Notes: generated by a model from the letters alone, not told the origin. 64,000 nucleotides of DNA from Flavobacterium sp. MK4S-17 (GCF_009848495.1 NZ_WWEP01000028.1:1-64000), one strand, 5' to 3'; counted from the first letter of the stretch, positions 16,639-25,743 are shown. A program made the numbers and translations.

Positions 16639-18747
16639 TTAGTTGAATTCTGCCCTGTTATCTTCAATATCAGCTTTGTCTTTAAGAGCCATCGCAATCC
16701 TTGAAGGAACCTCGCCCCTTCCCTGGGTTTTCATCCTGCTTGTGTATGAGCTGTAGTTAGGCAGTTCAGCAGCTTTCGCTATACTGTTAACCTTAATTTT
16801 GAAAACACCCATTTTACCTTCAATAAGGTCAGAAGTTTTTCCTTCTCCCAAAGCAAATGCCTTACCTACAACTTTAGGTTCAGAACCTATACCTGTTATC
16901 ATAGGTGCTGCAAGGGTAACATCACTTGCTTTAGCTATTGATGAACCTGATTTTTGCGCCACCTCGTCCAAAGTGCTGCCTGCCATTTTCTGTTTTACAA
17001 GCTCTGCTTTTTTCTGGTCGCGTAATATAGGCAATACAGTTTCTTTAGCCTCCTCTATCGGTAAAAGCCCTTTTTCGTAGCTGCCTTTAAGGCTTACTAC
17101 AACATGGCCCTGTGGAATGTCAAATTTCTTAACGTCGCCCACTTTTGTATCATCAGAAAAAGCCCATTTTACAATTCCTCTCTGGTTGCCAATTCCCTGA
17201 ACATTTTCATCATTGGCTTTAAGATTGTTAACAGGAACTGTAGTAAGCTTTTCTGCTTTTACCAGTTCCTCAAACGGTTTGTCCTGCGCATCCATTTCAA
17301 GCTTGGTAGCTTTTGTGAACAATTCGTCGCTTGTTTTTTCTGAAGGCTCAATCTTCTGTGCTATAGTAGCCAGCCTTACTGCTTCATTTTTACCGCTTAC
17401 TTTTATAACGTGGTAACCAAAATCAGTTTCAACAACTCCTGTTTTACCTACCGGGTTATTAAATACAAAGTCATTAAAAGGCTTAACCATCTGCCCGGGT
17501 ACAACATTATCATATTCACCACCATTATTGGCAGAACCCGGATCATCAGAGTTTTCTTTAGCAAGTTCTGCAAAAGAACCCGGATTAGAGTTTATTTTCC
17601 TTAAAAGTTCATCTGCTTTGGCTTTGGCCTCCTCCTTAGTCAGTGTTACAGTTGGGGCAGCCCTCATAGCATCTTTATAAGCAATAAGAATGTGGTTAAC
17701 CTTTGCGCTTGCACCCTGTTTCCTGTCAACCATTTTAGTTAGCTTGTAGTAGCCATTATCAATATAAGGGCCATAAACTTCACCTTTGCCCAGATTATAA
17801 ATCTGCTCTGCATGGTCAAGCGGAAGGTCTTTTTTAGCTACATAGGTAGTATCATATTTAACATCAGAATTTGCATTTACAAACTCCTCAATGTTTTCCA
17901 CATTCCTAAAGCCCGGTATAGTATCGTTGGCTTTGGTATCTTCATTATAAACAACCTTAGGCGCAAGCAACGCATTAATTGATTGCCTCATTTCCAGCTC
18001 ATCTGCTGTAGATGGTTTGTTTTCAATCAAAACATATTCAATGCTGCGCGAAGCTTCCGCTTCATATTTCTTTTCATTCTTTTTCATGTAGGCAATAATC
18101 TCATCGTCAGAAACCTTTACCTGGTCATCATTAATAGTGCTGTAAGGCACATATACATAATCAAAAGAAACTTTGTCGTTTTCAGCTTTATACTTGGCCA
18201 TACCATCAGCATCAGTTGCAACAACACCCGCCTTAAGCATGGTTATATATAATTGCCTTTTAGCCTGGTTTTCTATATTTGGCCTTTCCCTTTCAACCAT
18301 TTCCCATTGTGCAGGGTTGGCTGTTTTCATATTTAAAAGGAACTCATTAAACTTGCCTTTATCAAATTTTCCGGCAGCATTTAAAAACTGAGGGTTTTGC
18401 CCCACCTGAGGATTTTGGCTGTACATGTTTATCACATGGTCGCGGCCTACCCTTAAACCTGCATCATCAAACCTTTCAGCAAAAATTATCCTGTCAACTT
18501 CCTGGTTCCATACAAGGTTTGTAGCCTGGGTACTGCTTATACCCTGCTGCATCCTGGAATAATCGTTTACTTTCTGCATAAAATCCTGAACAGGAATATC
18601 GGTACCGTTAACGCTACCCACGTTTCTTGAAGGCCCTCCAAAGCCACCGCTGTTTATAATATCACCTATTATAAAAGCAAGTAAACAAAAACCTATAACT
18701 AGTATCAACAGGAGCGAACGCTGCCTAATTTTTGATAAAACTGCCAT
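16639..18747 (-). CDS. PpiD-like membrane-anchored peptidyl-prolyl isomerase/foldase
   Basis: A 702-residue periplasmic chaperone anchored by one N-terminal helix (SLLLILVIGFCLLAFIIGDI). A SurA_N-like helical domain occupies about residues 50-240. A parvulin (PpiC/rotamase) domain follows at about 345-455 (KVNHILIAYK, FAELAKENSDDPGS, GQMVKPFNDFVF, FGYHVIKV). The C-terminal region resembles a degenerate second parvulin domain followed by helices. Architecture and length match PpiD/SurA-type proteins of flavobacteria, which fold outer-membrane proteins. It is the last gene of the coaX-lptC envelope operon, 100 bp after the CNNM/CBS gene. Confidence 0.9.
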   Translation of the reverse strand: MAVLSKIRQRSLLLILVIGFCLLAFIIGDIINSGGFGGPSRNVGSVNGTDIPVQDFMQKVNDYSRMQQGISSTQATNLVWNQEVDRIIFAERFDDAGLRVGRDHVINMYSQNPQVGQNPQFLNAAGKFDKGKFNEFLLNMKTANPAQWEMVERERPNIENQAKRQLYITMLKAGVVATDADGMAKYKAENDKVSFDYVYVPYSTINDDQVKVSDDEIIAYMKKNEKKYEAEASRSIEYVLIENKPSTADELEMRQSINALLAPKVVYNEDTKANDTIPGFRNVENIEEFVNANSDVKYDTTYVAKKDLPLDHAEQIYNLGKGEVYGPYIDNGYYKLTKMVDRKQGASAKVNHILIAYKDAMRAAPTVTLTKEEAKAKADELLRKINSNPGSFAELAKENSDDPGSANNGGEYDNVVPGQMVKPFNDFVFNNPVGKTGVVETDFGYHVIKVSGKNEAVRLATIAQKIEPSEKTSDELFTKATKLEMDAQDKPFEELVKAEKLTTVPVNNLKANDENVQGIGNQRGIVKWAFSDDTKVGDVKKFDIPQGHVVVSLKGSYEKGLLPIEEAKETVLPILRDQKKAELVKQKMAGSTLDEVAQKSGSSIAKASDVTLAAPMITGIGSEPKVVGKAFALGEGKTSDLIEGKMGVFKIKVNSIAKAAELPNYSSYTSRMKTQGRGEVPSRIAMALKDKADIEDNRAEFN

Positions 18748-18848
18748 TTTACTTAATGTTAATTTTTAATTCAGTGGGCGAAAATACAATTATCTGCGAA
18801 ATAATAAAAGAAGCGCAGCTATATTTTACAATTAAGTGATATTTTTTT

Positions 18849-20114
18849 CTATTTATTGCGGATTGGCGTAATGCGAACCAACTCAATCCGTTTGGCCGAG
18901 GCCTGTTCTATATATACTTCAAATTCATCAACCGTAAGCGTTTCGCCTGTTTGCGGTATTTCCTTTGCACAATGCACTATAAAGCCACCCAGTGTGGTGT
19001 AGGAATCTTTTTCGGGTATGTTTATATCATACTCATCATTAAGATATTCCACATCAAGCCTTGCCGAAAACACAAAGCTGCCGTTTTCCAGCACTTTCTC
19101 TACCCTCTCCTCTTCCTCATCGTGTTCATCCTCTATTTCCCCAAACAGTTCCTCAATAATATCCTCAACCGTAATAATGCCTGATGTACCTCCATATTCA
19201 TCCATTACAACCGCCATGCTTTTGCGTTTGCGGGTAAGTATATTAAGCAGCTCTTTAATGTAAATGGTTTCGGGGACACATTCAATAGTTATCATTACTG
19301 ATTTTATTGATTGCGGCTTTTTAAACAGCTCAAAGGAATGTACGTAACCTATAATGTTATCTAGTGTGTCCTTATAAACAATCATTTTGGAATAGCCCGT
19401 TTCCACAAAAAGCTCCCGCAGTTCCGTAACCGAATCATTAACTTCAACCGCTGCAATTTCGGTGCGTGGTGTCATTACATCCCGTGCCTTTAAATCGGAA
19501 AACTCAAGCGCATTCTGGAATATCTGTATTTCCGAATCCACTTCTTCCTGGCTGTCAGAACCGTTCATCTGTTCGGCTATATAATGTCCCAGTTCACCTT
19601 TGCTGAAATAGGCCTGGCGCGTATCGCCCTTAGTGCCCAGTATTTTTACAAGTATAAAATCTGATATTGCAACTATAATAAGGGATATTCGTGAAAATAT
19701 AAGGTAAAAAACATAAGCCGGGACAGCAAAAAACTTTATAAGCGTGTTGGCATATATCTGGAAGAAAACCTTAGGTATAAATTCGGCAGTAACCAGCAGT
19801 ATAAACATGGAAATAACTACCTGCAGCAAAACATTGTAAAAAACAGGCATTTGCCATCCTGCCGTTTCCAGCCAGCGCATTACCACACCGCCCATATAGT
19901 AACTATATACTACAAGGGCAATGCTGTTTCCTATAAGCATTGAGGTAATAAACTGTATGGGGTTTTCGGTAAGGCGGGTTAAAATGCGGGAAATAAATGT
20001 AGTCTGCCTGCTTTCCACACCAAGGTAAACCTTATTTGATGAGACATAGGCTATTTCCATCCCCGAAAAGAATGCCGAAAGCAACAGGCTGGCTATTATT
20101 ATCAGGGTTTCCAA
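18849..20114 (-). CDS. Hemolysin-family (CNNM/CBS/CorC) membrane protein
   Basis: A 421-residue inner-membrane protein. The order is a CNNM transmembrane domain (about residues 1-190, four helices, starting SLLLSAFFSGMEIAYVSSN), a pair of CBS domains (about 205-325, with DVMTPRTEIAAVE and VVMDEYGGTSGIITVEDI) and a CorC/HlyC transporter-associated domain (about 335-415, ending IELVRITPI). The family is linked to magnesium or cobalt efflux in some bacteria; the name hemolysin is historical. It starts 5 bp after a small membrane gene and belongs to the lptC operon. Confidence 0.93.
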   Translation of the reverse strand: METLIIIASLLLSAFFSGMEIAYVSSNKVYLGVESRQTTFISRILTRLTENPIQFITSMLIGNSIALVVYSYYMGGVVMRWLETAGWQMPVFYNVLLQVVISMFILLVTAEFIPKVFFQIYANTLIKFFAVPAYVFYLIFSRISLIIVAISDFILVKILGTKGDTRQAYFSKGELGHYIAEQMNGSDSQEEVDSEIQIFQNALEFSDLKARDVMTPRTEIAAVEVNDSVTELRELFVETGYSKMIVYKDTLDNIIGYVHSFELFKKPQSIKSVMITIECVPETIYIKELLNILTRKRKSMAVVMDEYGGTSGIITVEDIIEELFGEIEDEHDEEEERVEKVLENGSFVFSARLDVEYLNDEYDINIPEKDSYTTLGGFIVHCAKEIPQTGETLTVDEFEVYIEQASAKRIELVRITPIRNK

Positions 20115-20119
20115 TACAT

Positions 20120-20311
20120 TTACTTTTGTTTTTTCCTTTCTTCAAATTTTTTGGCAAAACGCCTCCTGAAAAAAAACATGAAAATTGCACAGCCGGCCAA
20201 AAGGAACATCAAAAAGCTGTTTTCATTATTTTGCATAGCAACCACACCCTCATATATAAAGAATGCACCTGCCAAAAGATATATGTATGCTACAAATTTT
20301 AAATATCCCAT
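20120..20311 (-). CDS. Small two-helix membrane protein
   Basis: A 63-residue protein: two hydrophobic helices (FVAYIYLLAGAFFIYEGVVA and NSFLMFLLAGCAIFMFFF) and a strongly basic tail (RRRFAKKFEERKKQK). No known domain is recognised. It is believable as a gene because it fills the space between lptC (6 bp upstream) and the CNNM/CBS gene (5 bp downstream) on the same strand, and its composition is that of a membrane protein. By the positive-inside rule both ends would face the cytoplasm. Function unknown; a small accessory subunit of its neighbours is a guess. Confidence 0.75.
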   Translation of the reverse strand: MGYLKFVAYIYLLAGAFFIYEGVVAMQNNENSFLMFLLAGCAIFMFFFRRRFAKKFEERKKQK

Positions 20312-20317
20312 TTTTAT

Positions 20318-20878
20318 TTATTTTTCATTTTCATCAATCGCCCTTTCGCCGGTATTCCTCTGCATATTAAAAACCTTAAAGTCCTTGCTGAAGTCTATCC
20401 CCGGCCCCTGCAGGAAGCTGCCCTGCCCATCGGTAAATTTAAACCATTCTTCCGTATAAAACCACTCATTTTTCTGGTCATAATAAAGCTGCTCAGTTTC
20501 CAGCACTTTTCCATCTGCCGAAGTAATCTTTACATTACCCCTTAAATCTATTATATCGGTCTTAGCATACGAAATAGCGTAGTCAGAATCTACATAGCTC
20601 TCCTTGCTTTTATCGTCCAGCAGTGTAACATGTACACCTTCAGGAAATTCATTAAAACCATACTCAAGATTGGAATAGTCCAGCATAAGCGGACTCACAA
20701 GAATAGCCTTTACCCTACCCGAATCTGTATATTTCAGGTTGATGTCCTCAGCACGGGTAGATGGCATAAATGCCACTTTGTTAATGCGCTGCACATCTTT
20801 AAAATTGCTTTCACAGGATAACATCAGCATGCCGCATGCCGCAAATAATAATATTCTTACAGTATATTTAAACTCCAT
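20318..20878 (-). CDS. lptC: LPS export ABC transporter periplasmic protein LptC
   Basis: A 186-residue lipoprotein or membrane-anchored protein that links the LptBFG transporter to the LptA bridge for lipopolysaccharide export. The N-terminus MEFKYTVRILLFAACGMLML runs to a lipobox-like LSCES. The rest is the beta-jellyroll LptC domain (KAILVSPLMLDYSNLEYGF, VHVTLLDDKSKESYVDSDY, IDLRGNVKITSADGKVLET). I start it at the ATG at 20878 rather than 10 codons upstream, because this ATG follows the TPR gene's TAA after one base and gives a proper signal. LpxB in the same window supports an LPS-type envelope. Confidence 0.88.
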   Translation of the reverse strand: MEFKYTVRILLFAACGMLMLSCESNFKDVQRINKVAFMPSTRAEDINLKYTDSGRVKAILVSPLMLDYSNLEYGFNEFPEGVHVTLLDDKSKESYVDSDYAISYAKTDIIDLRGNVKITSADGKVLETEQLYYDQKNEWFYTEEWFKFTDGQGSFLQGPGIDFSKDFKVFNMQRNTGERAIDENEK

Positions 20879-20879
20879 A

Positions 20880-22259
20880 TTATAATTTAGGCACAGTAAC
20901 GGTTTCATTTATCCAGCAGCCATAAACAATTTTATCGCCCTTATCTTTTTTAGCCTCCTTAGCTTCGGCTTTTGTAGGCAATCTTTTGCCATAGCTTTTC
21001 ACCATCGCTTCAACAGTAGATTTATATTTCGGTTCTGCCATTTCGGCTTTTTTAAGCGTATCAATAGCAAGCCACAATAAAGCTTTACGCTCAAATTCGG
21101 TCAGTTTGCAATCGCCTGGTGTAACCGAAGAATACATTTCTGCAAGCATAAGGTAAGGCTGGCCTGATTTAGGGTTTAAATCAGCTGCTTTGGTAATATA
21201 CTGCTTGGTTTTTGCTTTATCTATATTTCTTACAATAGTAGCTACACGAAGGTATATATTGGATTTTTTGATTGCGCTCTCCTCCATTTCTGCCGACTCA
21301 TCAAAATATGCTATAGCCTTTTCTGTATTGCCAAGCTTTAATTCAATATTAGCAAGGCGTTCAGCCGATTTGGAAGACGGTTTTACTTTATGCAGCGAAA
21401 GTGCAGCTTTATATAATGAAGGCGCGTTATAACACTTGTTATTATACATTACATTAACCATGCTTTCCAGCCACGAAATGTTTGTATTATTCGCTTCCAG
21501 CTTTTCCCCATAATAAGCTTCCAGCTTCTGGCAGTTAAAATGTTTGGCCGCCAAAAGGCTTATATTATCAAGTACGCCATCCAGCGCATCGGGTGAAAAT
21601 TCCGTATCCATTATATAAAACTTCTCATCAGGAGTTAACTGCTCCTTGTTTTGCTGTTTTGCAGTAATCCTGTCGCGCTCGGCTACTACTTCCTCCTTAG
21701 CCTTCATAACCTGCCCTGCTACCTCTCCATACTTTTCTACAAACTGCGCATCTGTTATTTGCTTATTTCCTTGCTCATAGCGTTTCTGGAACAGTATAAA
21801 GTATTCCTGTAAGGCTTCATAATCGTTAAAAGCCTCTTTATTTTTTGTAAATGAGGCATCCATTAACTTAAATGCTTCTTCTTCGGTAGCGAGCCCGTTA
21901 TTTTTAAGCAGCATTGCCTTGCGCATTCCGGCAGCAAAATTGTTAACCGGGAAATTCTTTTCATACAAATCATAAAGTGCCACGAGGTCGCTAATGTATT
22001 GTGATTTTAGTTCGGGGTTATTTTCAGAAGTAATATTGGCTTTTAAAACCCTTTCCCCATATATATAAACCTTCTCGCTAAACTTTGGGCAGTCTTTTAA
22101 AATATCTGCCAATTGCACCGAAAGCCCATTATAATTACCCTCAGTAATTTTCTGCTCAAAAGCCTTAAAGGCTGCTTCACAGTCAACACTGCCCTGCCCC
22201 AATACATTTAGGGATAAAGCAACTGTAAAAATTAACGGCAATATAAATTTAGCTTTCAT
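20880..22259 (-). CDS. Secreted tetratricopeptide-repeat protein
   Basis: A 459-residue exported protein with signal peptide (KAKFILPLIFTVALSLNVLGQ). It is almost wholly helical, and TPR-like units are clearest at about residues 275-390 (YKAALSLHKVKPSSKSAERL, IELKLGNTEKAIAYFDES, YITKAADLNPKSGQPYLMLA). Conserved Cys residues appear in VDCEAAF, LKDCPKF, FNCQKLE and NNKCYNA. It is probably a periplasmic scaffold; no enzyme motif is seen. It sits between the outer-membrane protein and lptC, with 17 bp and 1 bp gaps, so it is fully embedded in the envelope operon. The specific partner is unknown. Confidence 0.85.
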   Translation of the reverse strand: MKAKFILPLIFTVALSLNVLGQGSVDCEAAFKAFEQKITEGNYNGLSVQLADILKDCPKFSEKVYIYGERVLKANITSENNPELKSQYISDLVALYDLYEKNFPVNNFAAGMRKAMLLKNNGLATEEEAFKLMDASFTKNKEAFNDYEALQEYFILFQKRYEQGNKQITDAQFVEKYGEVAGQVMKAKEEVVAERDRITAKQQNKEQLTPDEKFYIMDTEFSPDALDGVLDNISLLAAKHFNCQKLEAYYGEKLEANNTNISWLESMVNVMYNNKCYNAPSLYKAALSLHKVKPSSKSAERLANIELKLGNTEKAIAYFDESAEMEESAIKKSNIYLRVATIVRNIDKAKTKQYITKAADLNPKSGQPYLMLAEMYSSVTPGDCKLTEFERKALLWLAIDTLKKAEMAEPKYKSTVEAMVKSYGKRLPTKAEAKEAKKDKGDKIVYGCWINETVTVPKL

Positions 22260-22276
22260 ATATCAGGTTTTAGGCT

Positions 22277-23539
22277 TTAGTCGTACTTCCTTTTTACGAA
22301 CCACTTATCGTTTAAGGAAAGGCTGACGAATAAATTTACATAATTTTCCTGAACCAGGTTAGCATTTGTTGTGCCTCTTTTACCATACTCAACACCTATG
22401 TTAAGGTTAGATGAACCGATATAGCTGCCTAACGGGAGCCCCATGCCAAAAGAAACCCCATAATCATTGATGGATTCGCCGTTTACTACAAGCCCTGTTT
22501 TTTCGTATTTAAAACCTGCCCTGTAGGTAACCCTGCTTAAATAACTGCTGAATGACATGTAACGGGGAATGTAATAACCACCCACGGCAACTTTATGTGA
22601 TTGCTCAAATCCCGCATTTGTTATATTATCAAACCTGTTGCCCAGTTCATTGCTTTCCTGAAATGTATATTCTACACCCGCAAACCATTTAAGGTTTTGC
22701 CCTATTCCTGAACCTAATGAAATTTTTGAAGGGGTTTTTACATCACCATCAAAACTGCGCACCCCAAGCTTTTCCACTACAATTTCATTACCTGACCTGG
22801 AATAGTATATGGTTGCCAGTTCCCTTTCGGTAGAGCTGTTAAGCGTACCTGCCGGGGTATAAGTGGCACTGGTGTACCAGTCGTATTTTTCCTTAAGCCT
22901 TGTTTTATAAATTGCGCCTATGTTAAATGAAAAACCGCTGTAATCAGAATTATTCAATTCCCTTGTAGAGTACTCCAAGCCTGGTATAGATACAGCCGAC
23001 CTGGTTTCTATATCACCAAAGTTATACTGAAAATCTGCACCTAAACTAAATTTGGGAGTTATATTATAGGATGCGCCAAGGAACACACGGTTAAGGCCGC
23101 CGCTTCCCTCAAATCGCCTTGCCCTTTCAAAACCGTTATCATCAATAACAGAGTTCCTTATTTTATAACCAACCGCACTATAAGGCATAAGCCCGAAAGC
23201 AAAGGCAAGGTTATTAACGGGAAGGCCCACCGCAAGGTAATCCACCGTGGTACGGCTGGCATCGTCATTACCGGAACTGGTTTTAAATGTTGTGGAAGAC
23301 GTACTGGCCGCGATACTGAATGTTGTAAATTTTAACGCACTGTATGATGCGGGGTTTTGCAGGTTAAGGTGGATACTGTCTGACAATATGCCCAGCCCGC
23401 CCATAGCGCGGTTTTCTGCAGTACCTTTAAATTTTACATCACCTATTCCGTAATATGAATATGGGGAAGCATTGTTTTCCTGCGCAAAGGCAACCGAAGC
23501 CGCAAGCAGGCTAAAGCTCACAATAATTTTTTTAATCAT
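22277..23539 (-). CDS. Outer-membrane beta-barrel protein (FadL/PorV-like)
   Basis: A 420-residue protein with signal peptide (KKIIVSFSLLAASVAFAQ) and the mature start NNASPYSYYGIGDVKF. The repeated amphipathic strands (TTFSIAASTSSTTF, FSLGADFQYNFGDI, VAVGGYYIPRYM, GVSFGMGLPLGS) and NLQNPASYSAL region match the OMPP1/FadL-like barrels common in Bacteroidetes. The ligand is unknown. It overlaps the coaX stop region by 4 bp (ATGA), so it is translationally coupled to it. Conserved operon position suggests an envelope housekeeping role. Confidence 0.85.
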   Translation of the reverse strand: MIKKIIVSFSLLAASVAFAQENNASPYSYYGIGDVKFKGTAENRAMGGLGILSDSIHLNLQNPASYSALKFTTFSIAASTSSTTFKTSSGNDDASRTTVDYLAVGLPVNNLAFAFGLMPYSAVGYKIRNSVIDDNGFERARRFEGSGGLNRVFLGASYNITPKFSLGADFQYNFGDIETRSAVSIPGLEYSTRELNNSDYSGFSFNIGAIYKTRLKEKYDWYTSATYTPAGTLNSSTERELATIYYSRSGNEIVVEKLGVRSFDGDVKTPSKISLGSGIGQNLKWFAGVEYTFQESNELGNRFDNITNAGFEQSHKVAVGGYYIPRYMSFSSYLSRVTYRAGFKYEKTGLVVNGESINDYGVSFGMGLPLGSYIGSSNLNIGVEYGKRGTTNANLVQENYVNLFVSLSLNDKWFVKRKYD

Positions 23540-24267
23540 TTTTGATTTAAGTATAAATATAAATGGTTCAAACTTTCCAGCAGGAAATTTGAATTGGCAA
23601 ATATGGTGTTTTTTAATCTTTTAGCCAAAAAATCAGCATCCCCACCCGTCAATATTAGTTTTACATCCTGATACTGTTCCGTATACTGTTTTATAAAGCC
23701 CTGTATTTCATGCAAAACCCCGTTCACCACGCCCGAATGCATGGCACCGGCAGTGGAATTACCGACAAAATCATCAGGCATTTCAGGATATAACAACGGA
23801 AGTTTTGCGGTAAAATTATGCATGGCATTATACCTTAGCTGTAATCCGGGAGAGATTGCGCCTCCATGGTAAACATTATCCGCATCTGTAAAGTCATAAG
23901 TAATACACGTGCCGGCATCAATAACAAGGCGGTTGCTGCCCGGAAACTGCAATACAGCCCCTGCCGAAAGCACCATCCTGTCGATACCCAATGTTAAAGG
24001 GGTTGCATAATTATTTTTAAAAGGGAAGCTGCTGGTGTGGTTTATTAAAATTACCCCTGCTTTTTGTATAAGCCATGAAAGCATTGTTTCATCTTCATTT
24101 TGCACTGAAGCCAAAATAAGAGTGTGGATTTGGGAGTAGCCCGTAAAAATTTTTTCAAAATTTTCCAGCCAGTGTTTTTTATCAAATACTGCTTTATTTA
24201 AAAGCCCATATCCCTCAAAAACAGCAGCTTTAATTTTAGTATTGCCAACATCTACAGCTAAAAGCAT
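23536..24267 (-). CDS. coaX: Type III pantothenate kinase
   Basis: A 243-residue ASKHA-fold kinase catalysing the first step of coenzyme A synthesis. The phosphate-binding motif MLLAVDVGNTKIKAAVF is at the N-terminus, followed by GIDRMVLSAGA, VIDAGTCITYDF, GGAISPGLQLR and LILTGGDADFL. I use the ATG at 24267 rather than one 10 codons upstream: it gives the standard CoaX N-terminus, and a consensus -7 box lies 20-27 bp upstream, so an earlier start would fall outside the transcript. First gene of the seven-gene envelope operon. Confidence 0.94.
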   Translation of the reverse strand: MLLAVDVGNTKIKAAVFEGYGLLNKAVFDKKHWLENFEKIFTGYSQIHTLILASVQNEDETMLSWLIQKAGVILINHTSSFPFKNNYATPLTLGIDRMVLSAGAVLQFPGSNRLVIDAGTCITYDFTDADNVYHGGAISPGLQLRYNAMHNFTAKLPLLYPEMPDDFVGNSTAGAMHSGVVNGVLHEIQGFIKQYTEQYQDVKLILTGGDADFLAKRLKNTIFANSNFLLESLNHLYLYLNQK

Positions 24268-24286
24268 TTCCCCTTTGTTTGTTGGG

Positions 24287-24294
24287 CAAAGATA
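24287..24294 (-). promoter_or_regulatory. -7 element of the coaX-lptC-ppiD operon
   Basis: Minus-strand TATCTTTG, an exact TAnnTTTG match, 20 bp from the coaX ATG. No clear -33 TTG. It is divergent from the tRNA-Phe promoter. Confidence 0.55.
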
Positions 24295-24318
24295 CAAATT
24301 GATTTTTTTTAAATTTTG

Positions 24319-24350
24319 TTTTGGATAATGTAAAAATGATTCTATATTTG
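24319..24350 (+). promoter_or_regulatory. tRNA-Phe promoter
   Basis: TTTTG (24319-24323), 19-bp spacer, TATATTTG (24343-24350): a full match to the Bacteroidetes -33/-7 consensus. The tRNA begins 16 bp after the -7 box. Confidence 0.8.
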
Positions 24351-24366
24351 CACCCGCAATAGCAAC

Positions 24367-24439
24367 GGTACCTTAGCTCAGTTGGTAGAGCAATGGACTG
24401 AAAATCCATGTGTCCCTGGTTCGATTCCTGGAGGTACCA
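24367..24439 (+). tRNA. tRNA-Phe (GAA)
   Basis: A 73-nt cloverleaf. The acceptor stem is GGTACCT/AGGTACC with discriminator A; the D arm is GCTC-AGTTGGTA-GAGC; the anticodon arm is ATGGA-CTGAAAA-TCCAT with anticodon GAA; the variable loop is GTGTC; and the T loop is TTCGATT. The T stem reads CCTGG on both sides, leaving a T-T mismatch at its middle pair. CCA is not encoded: CAA follows the discriminator base. Confidence 0.97.
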
Positions 24440-24440
24440 C

Positions 24441-24478
24441 AAAAAGCCCCTTAACTTTTAAGGGGCTTTTTATTTTTT
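24441..24478. terminator. Bidirectional terminator between tRNA-Phe and the desaturase gene
   Basis: A perfect 14-bp stem, AAAAAGCCCCTTAA / TTAAGGGGCTTTTT (24441-24454 and 24458-24471) with loop CTT, followed by a T-rich run on the plus strand. The minus strand also carries a T run, so it can end the desaturase transcript too. Confidence 0.9.
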
Positions 24479-24493
24479 ACACTGCCTTAAAAA

Positions 24494-25594
24494 TCATATC
24501 TCCCCGGTCATCATAATATTTTCCTTCATTCCATGCTTTTTCAACATCCTGAAATGCGAGCGTACTGCTTTATGAAAAGGATAATTAGTATAAGGCAGGT
24601 TGTATTCGGCTGCATACTTTTTTATTATAGGTGTTATGTATGGATAATAGGTATGCCCAACCCCCGGAAAAAGATGATGTGCCACATGATGTGTAAACCC
24701 TCCAAAAAGGAAATTGGCAAATTTACTTTCAGTACTAAAATCTTTAGTAACAACCATCTGGTGCATAGCCCAGGTGGTGGAAATTTTTCCGTTTTCATCA
24801 GCAACCGGAAAATTGGCATGCTCATCTACATGGGTTGAAACCAATGCTATTACCCCCAGCATACTTGCCAAAAGGTGCATTACAATCCACGCAGAAAAAA
24901 TAATGTGCCATGGCTGGTTTAAAATTATAATCGGCAAAACCAGCATATAAAGCAGGTTAAATATTTTAGCACCAAAAAGCCGGTACACTTCGTGCCTGGG
25001 TATTTGCACAACCCTTTTTACATAATTATCTTTTTCACCAAAGAAATCTTTAAAATCTCTTATAAACAGCCAGTTGATAGTGTAAAAAGGATATATAAAC
25101 CACATATATATGTGCTGGTATTTATGCAATTTTAATAAAGGGCTGGTAGGAAAAATACGCACCAGGTCACTCTGTTTAATATCTATATCCCATTCCGGCA
25201 CATTAGGGTAGGCATGGTGCAGGCTTATGTGCCTGCGCGACCAAAGCCATTTATTACTGCCAAAGACTTCCAATATATAAGTAAACATATCATTATGCCT
25301 GGGCTTTTTAAAAAGTGCGCCGTGCACCGCATCATGAAAACCGTTTATAAAAAGCACAATCATTGTAAAGCCGCAAAGTATATAGAAAAGGAACAGTAAT
25401 GATGTGTTGCTGCCAAATAAAAGAATGCAAGTGTAAAAGGTAAAATATAAAATTAATAGTCCTAAAGATTTAGCTACATTATAACGGTAGTAACGGTTGT
25501 TTTTTAAAACAGTTTCTTCTACTTCCTTATGCAGTTTTTTAAAAAAATCATCCGCTCCGGGTTTAAGATATACAGGCCTTTTTAACTTGGACAT
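24494..25594 (-). CDS. Membrane fatty acid desaturase (acyl-lipid / linoleoyl-CoA type)
   Basis: A 366-residue di-iron membrane desaturase (COG3239 type) that introduces a double bond into acyl chains. All three histidine boxes are present: HDAVHGALF (about residue 87), HISLHHAYPNVPEWD (about 121) and HHVAHHLFPGVGH (about 305). About four to six hydrophobic helices surround them. There is no cytochrome b5 domain, so electrons must come from a separate donor. It is a single-gene unit, bounded by a strong terminator and with its own -7 box. The reaction and its position in the acyl chain cannot be fixed from sequence. Confidence 0.93.
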   Translation of the reverse strand: MSKLKRPVYLKPGADDFFKKLHKEVEETVLKNNRYYRYNVAKSLGLLILYFTFYTCILLFGSNTSLLFLFYILCGFTMIVLFINGFHDAVHGALFKKPRHNDMFTYILEVFGSNKWLWSRRHISLHHAYPNVPEWDIDIKQSDLVRIFPTSPLLKLHKYQHIYMWFIYPFYTINWLFIRDFKDFFGEKDNYVKRVVQIPRHEVYRLFGAKIFNLLYMLVLPIIILNQPWHIIFSAWIVMHLLASMLGVIALVSTHVDEHANFPVADENGKISTTWAMHQMVVTKDFSTESKFANFLFGGFTHHVAHHLFPGVGHTYYPYITPIIKKYAAEYNLPYTNYPFHKAVRSHFRMLKKHGMKENIMMTGEI

Positions 25595-25621
25595 GGTGAT
25601 TTATTTTATATAACGGTTCAT

Positions 25622-25629
25622 CAAATTTA
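25622..25629 (-). promoter_or_regulatory. -7 element of the desaturase gene
   Basis: Minus-strand TAAATTTG, an exact TAnnTTTG match, 28 bp upstream of the ATG at 25594. No clear -33 TTG at the usual spacing. Confidence 0.45.
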
Positions 25630-25743
25630 AATATACCTTATGAATTAGATATAAAAATAAAGCTTTTTAATAATCCTTTAACAACATAAATTAAAATATT
25701 ACATTGCCCTCAACTAATACAAGTTAGGTATTTTAATTTGCCT

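Noticed and set aside
24236..24442. 68-residue minus-strand open frame across the tRNA
   Set aside because: Overlaps tRNA-Phe, its promoter and the coaX start.
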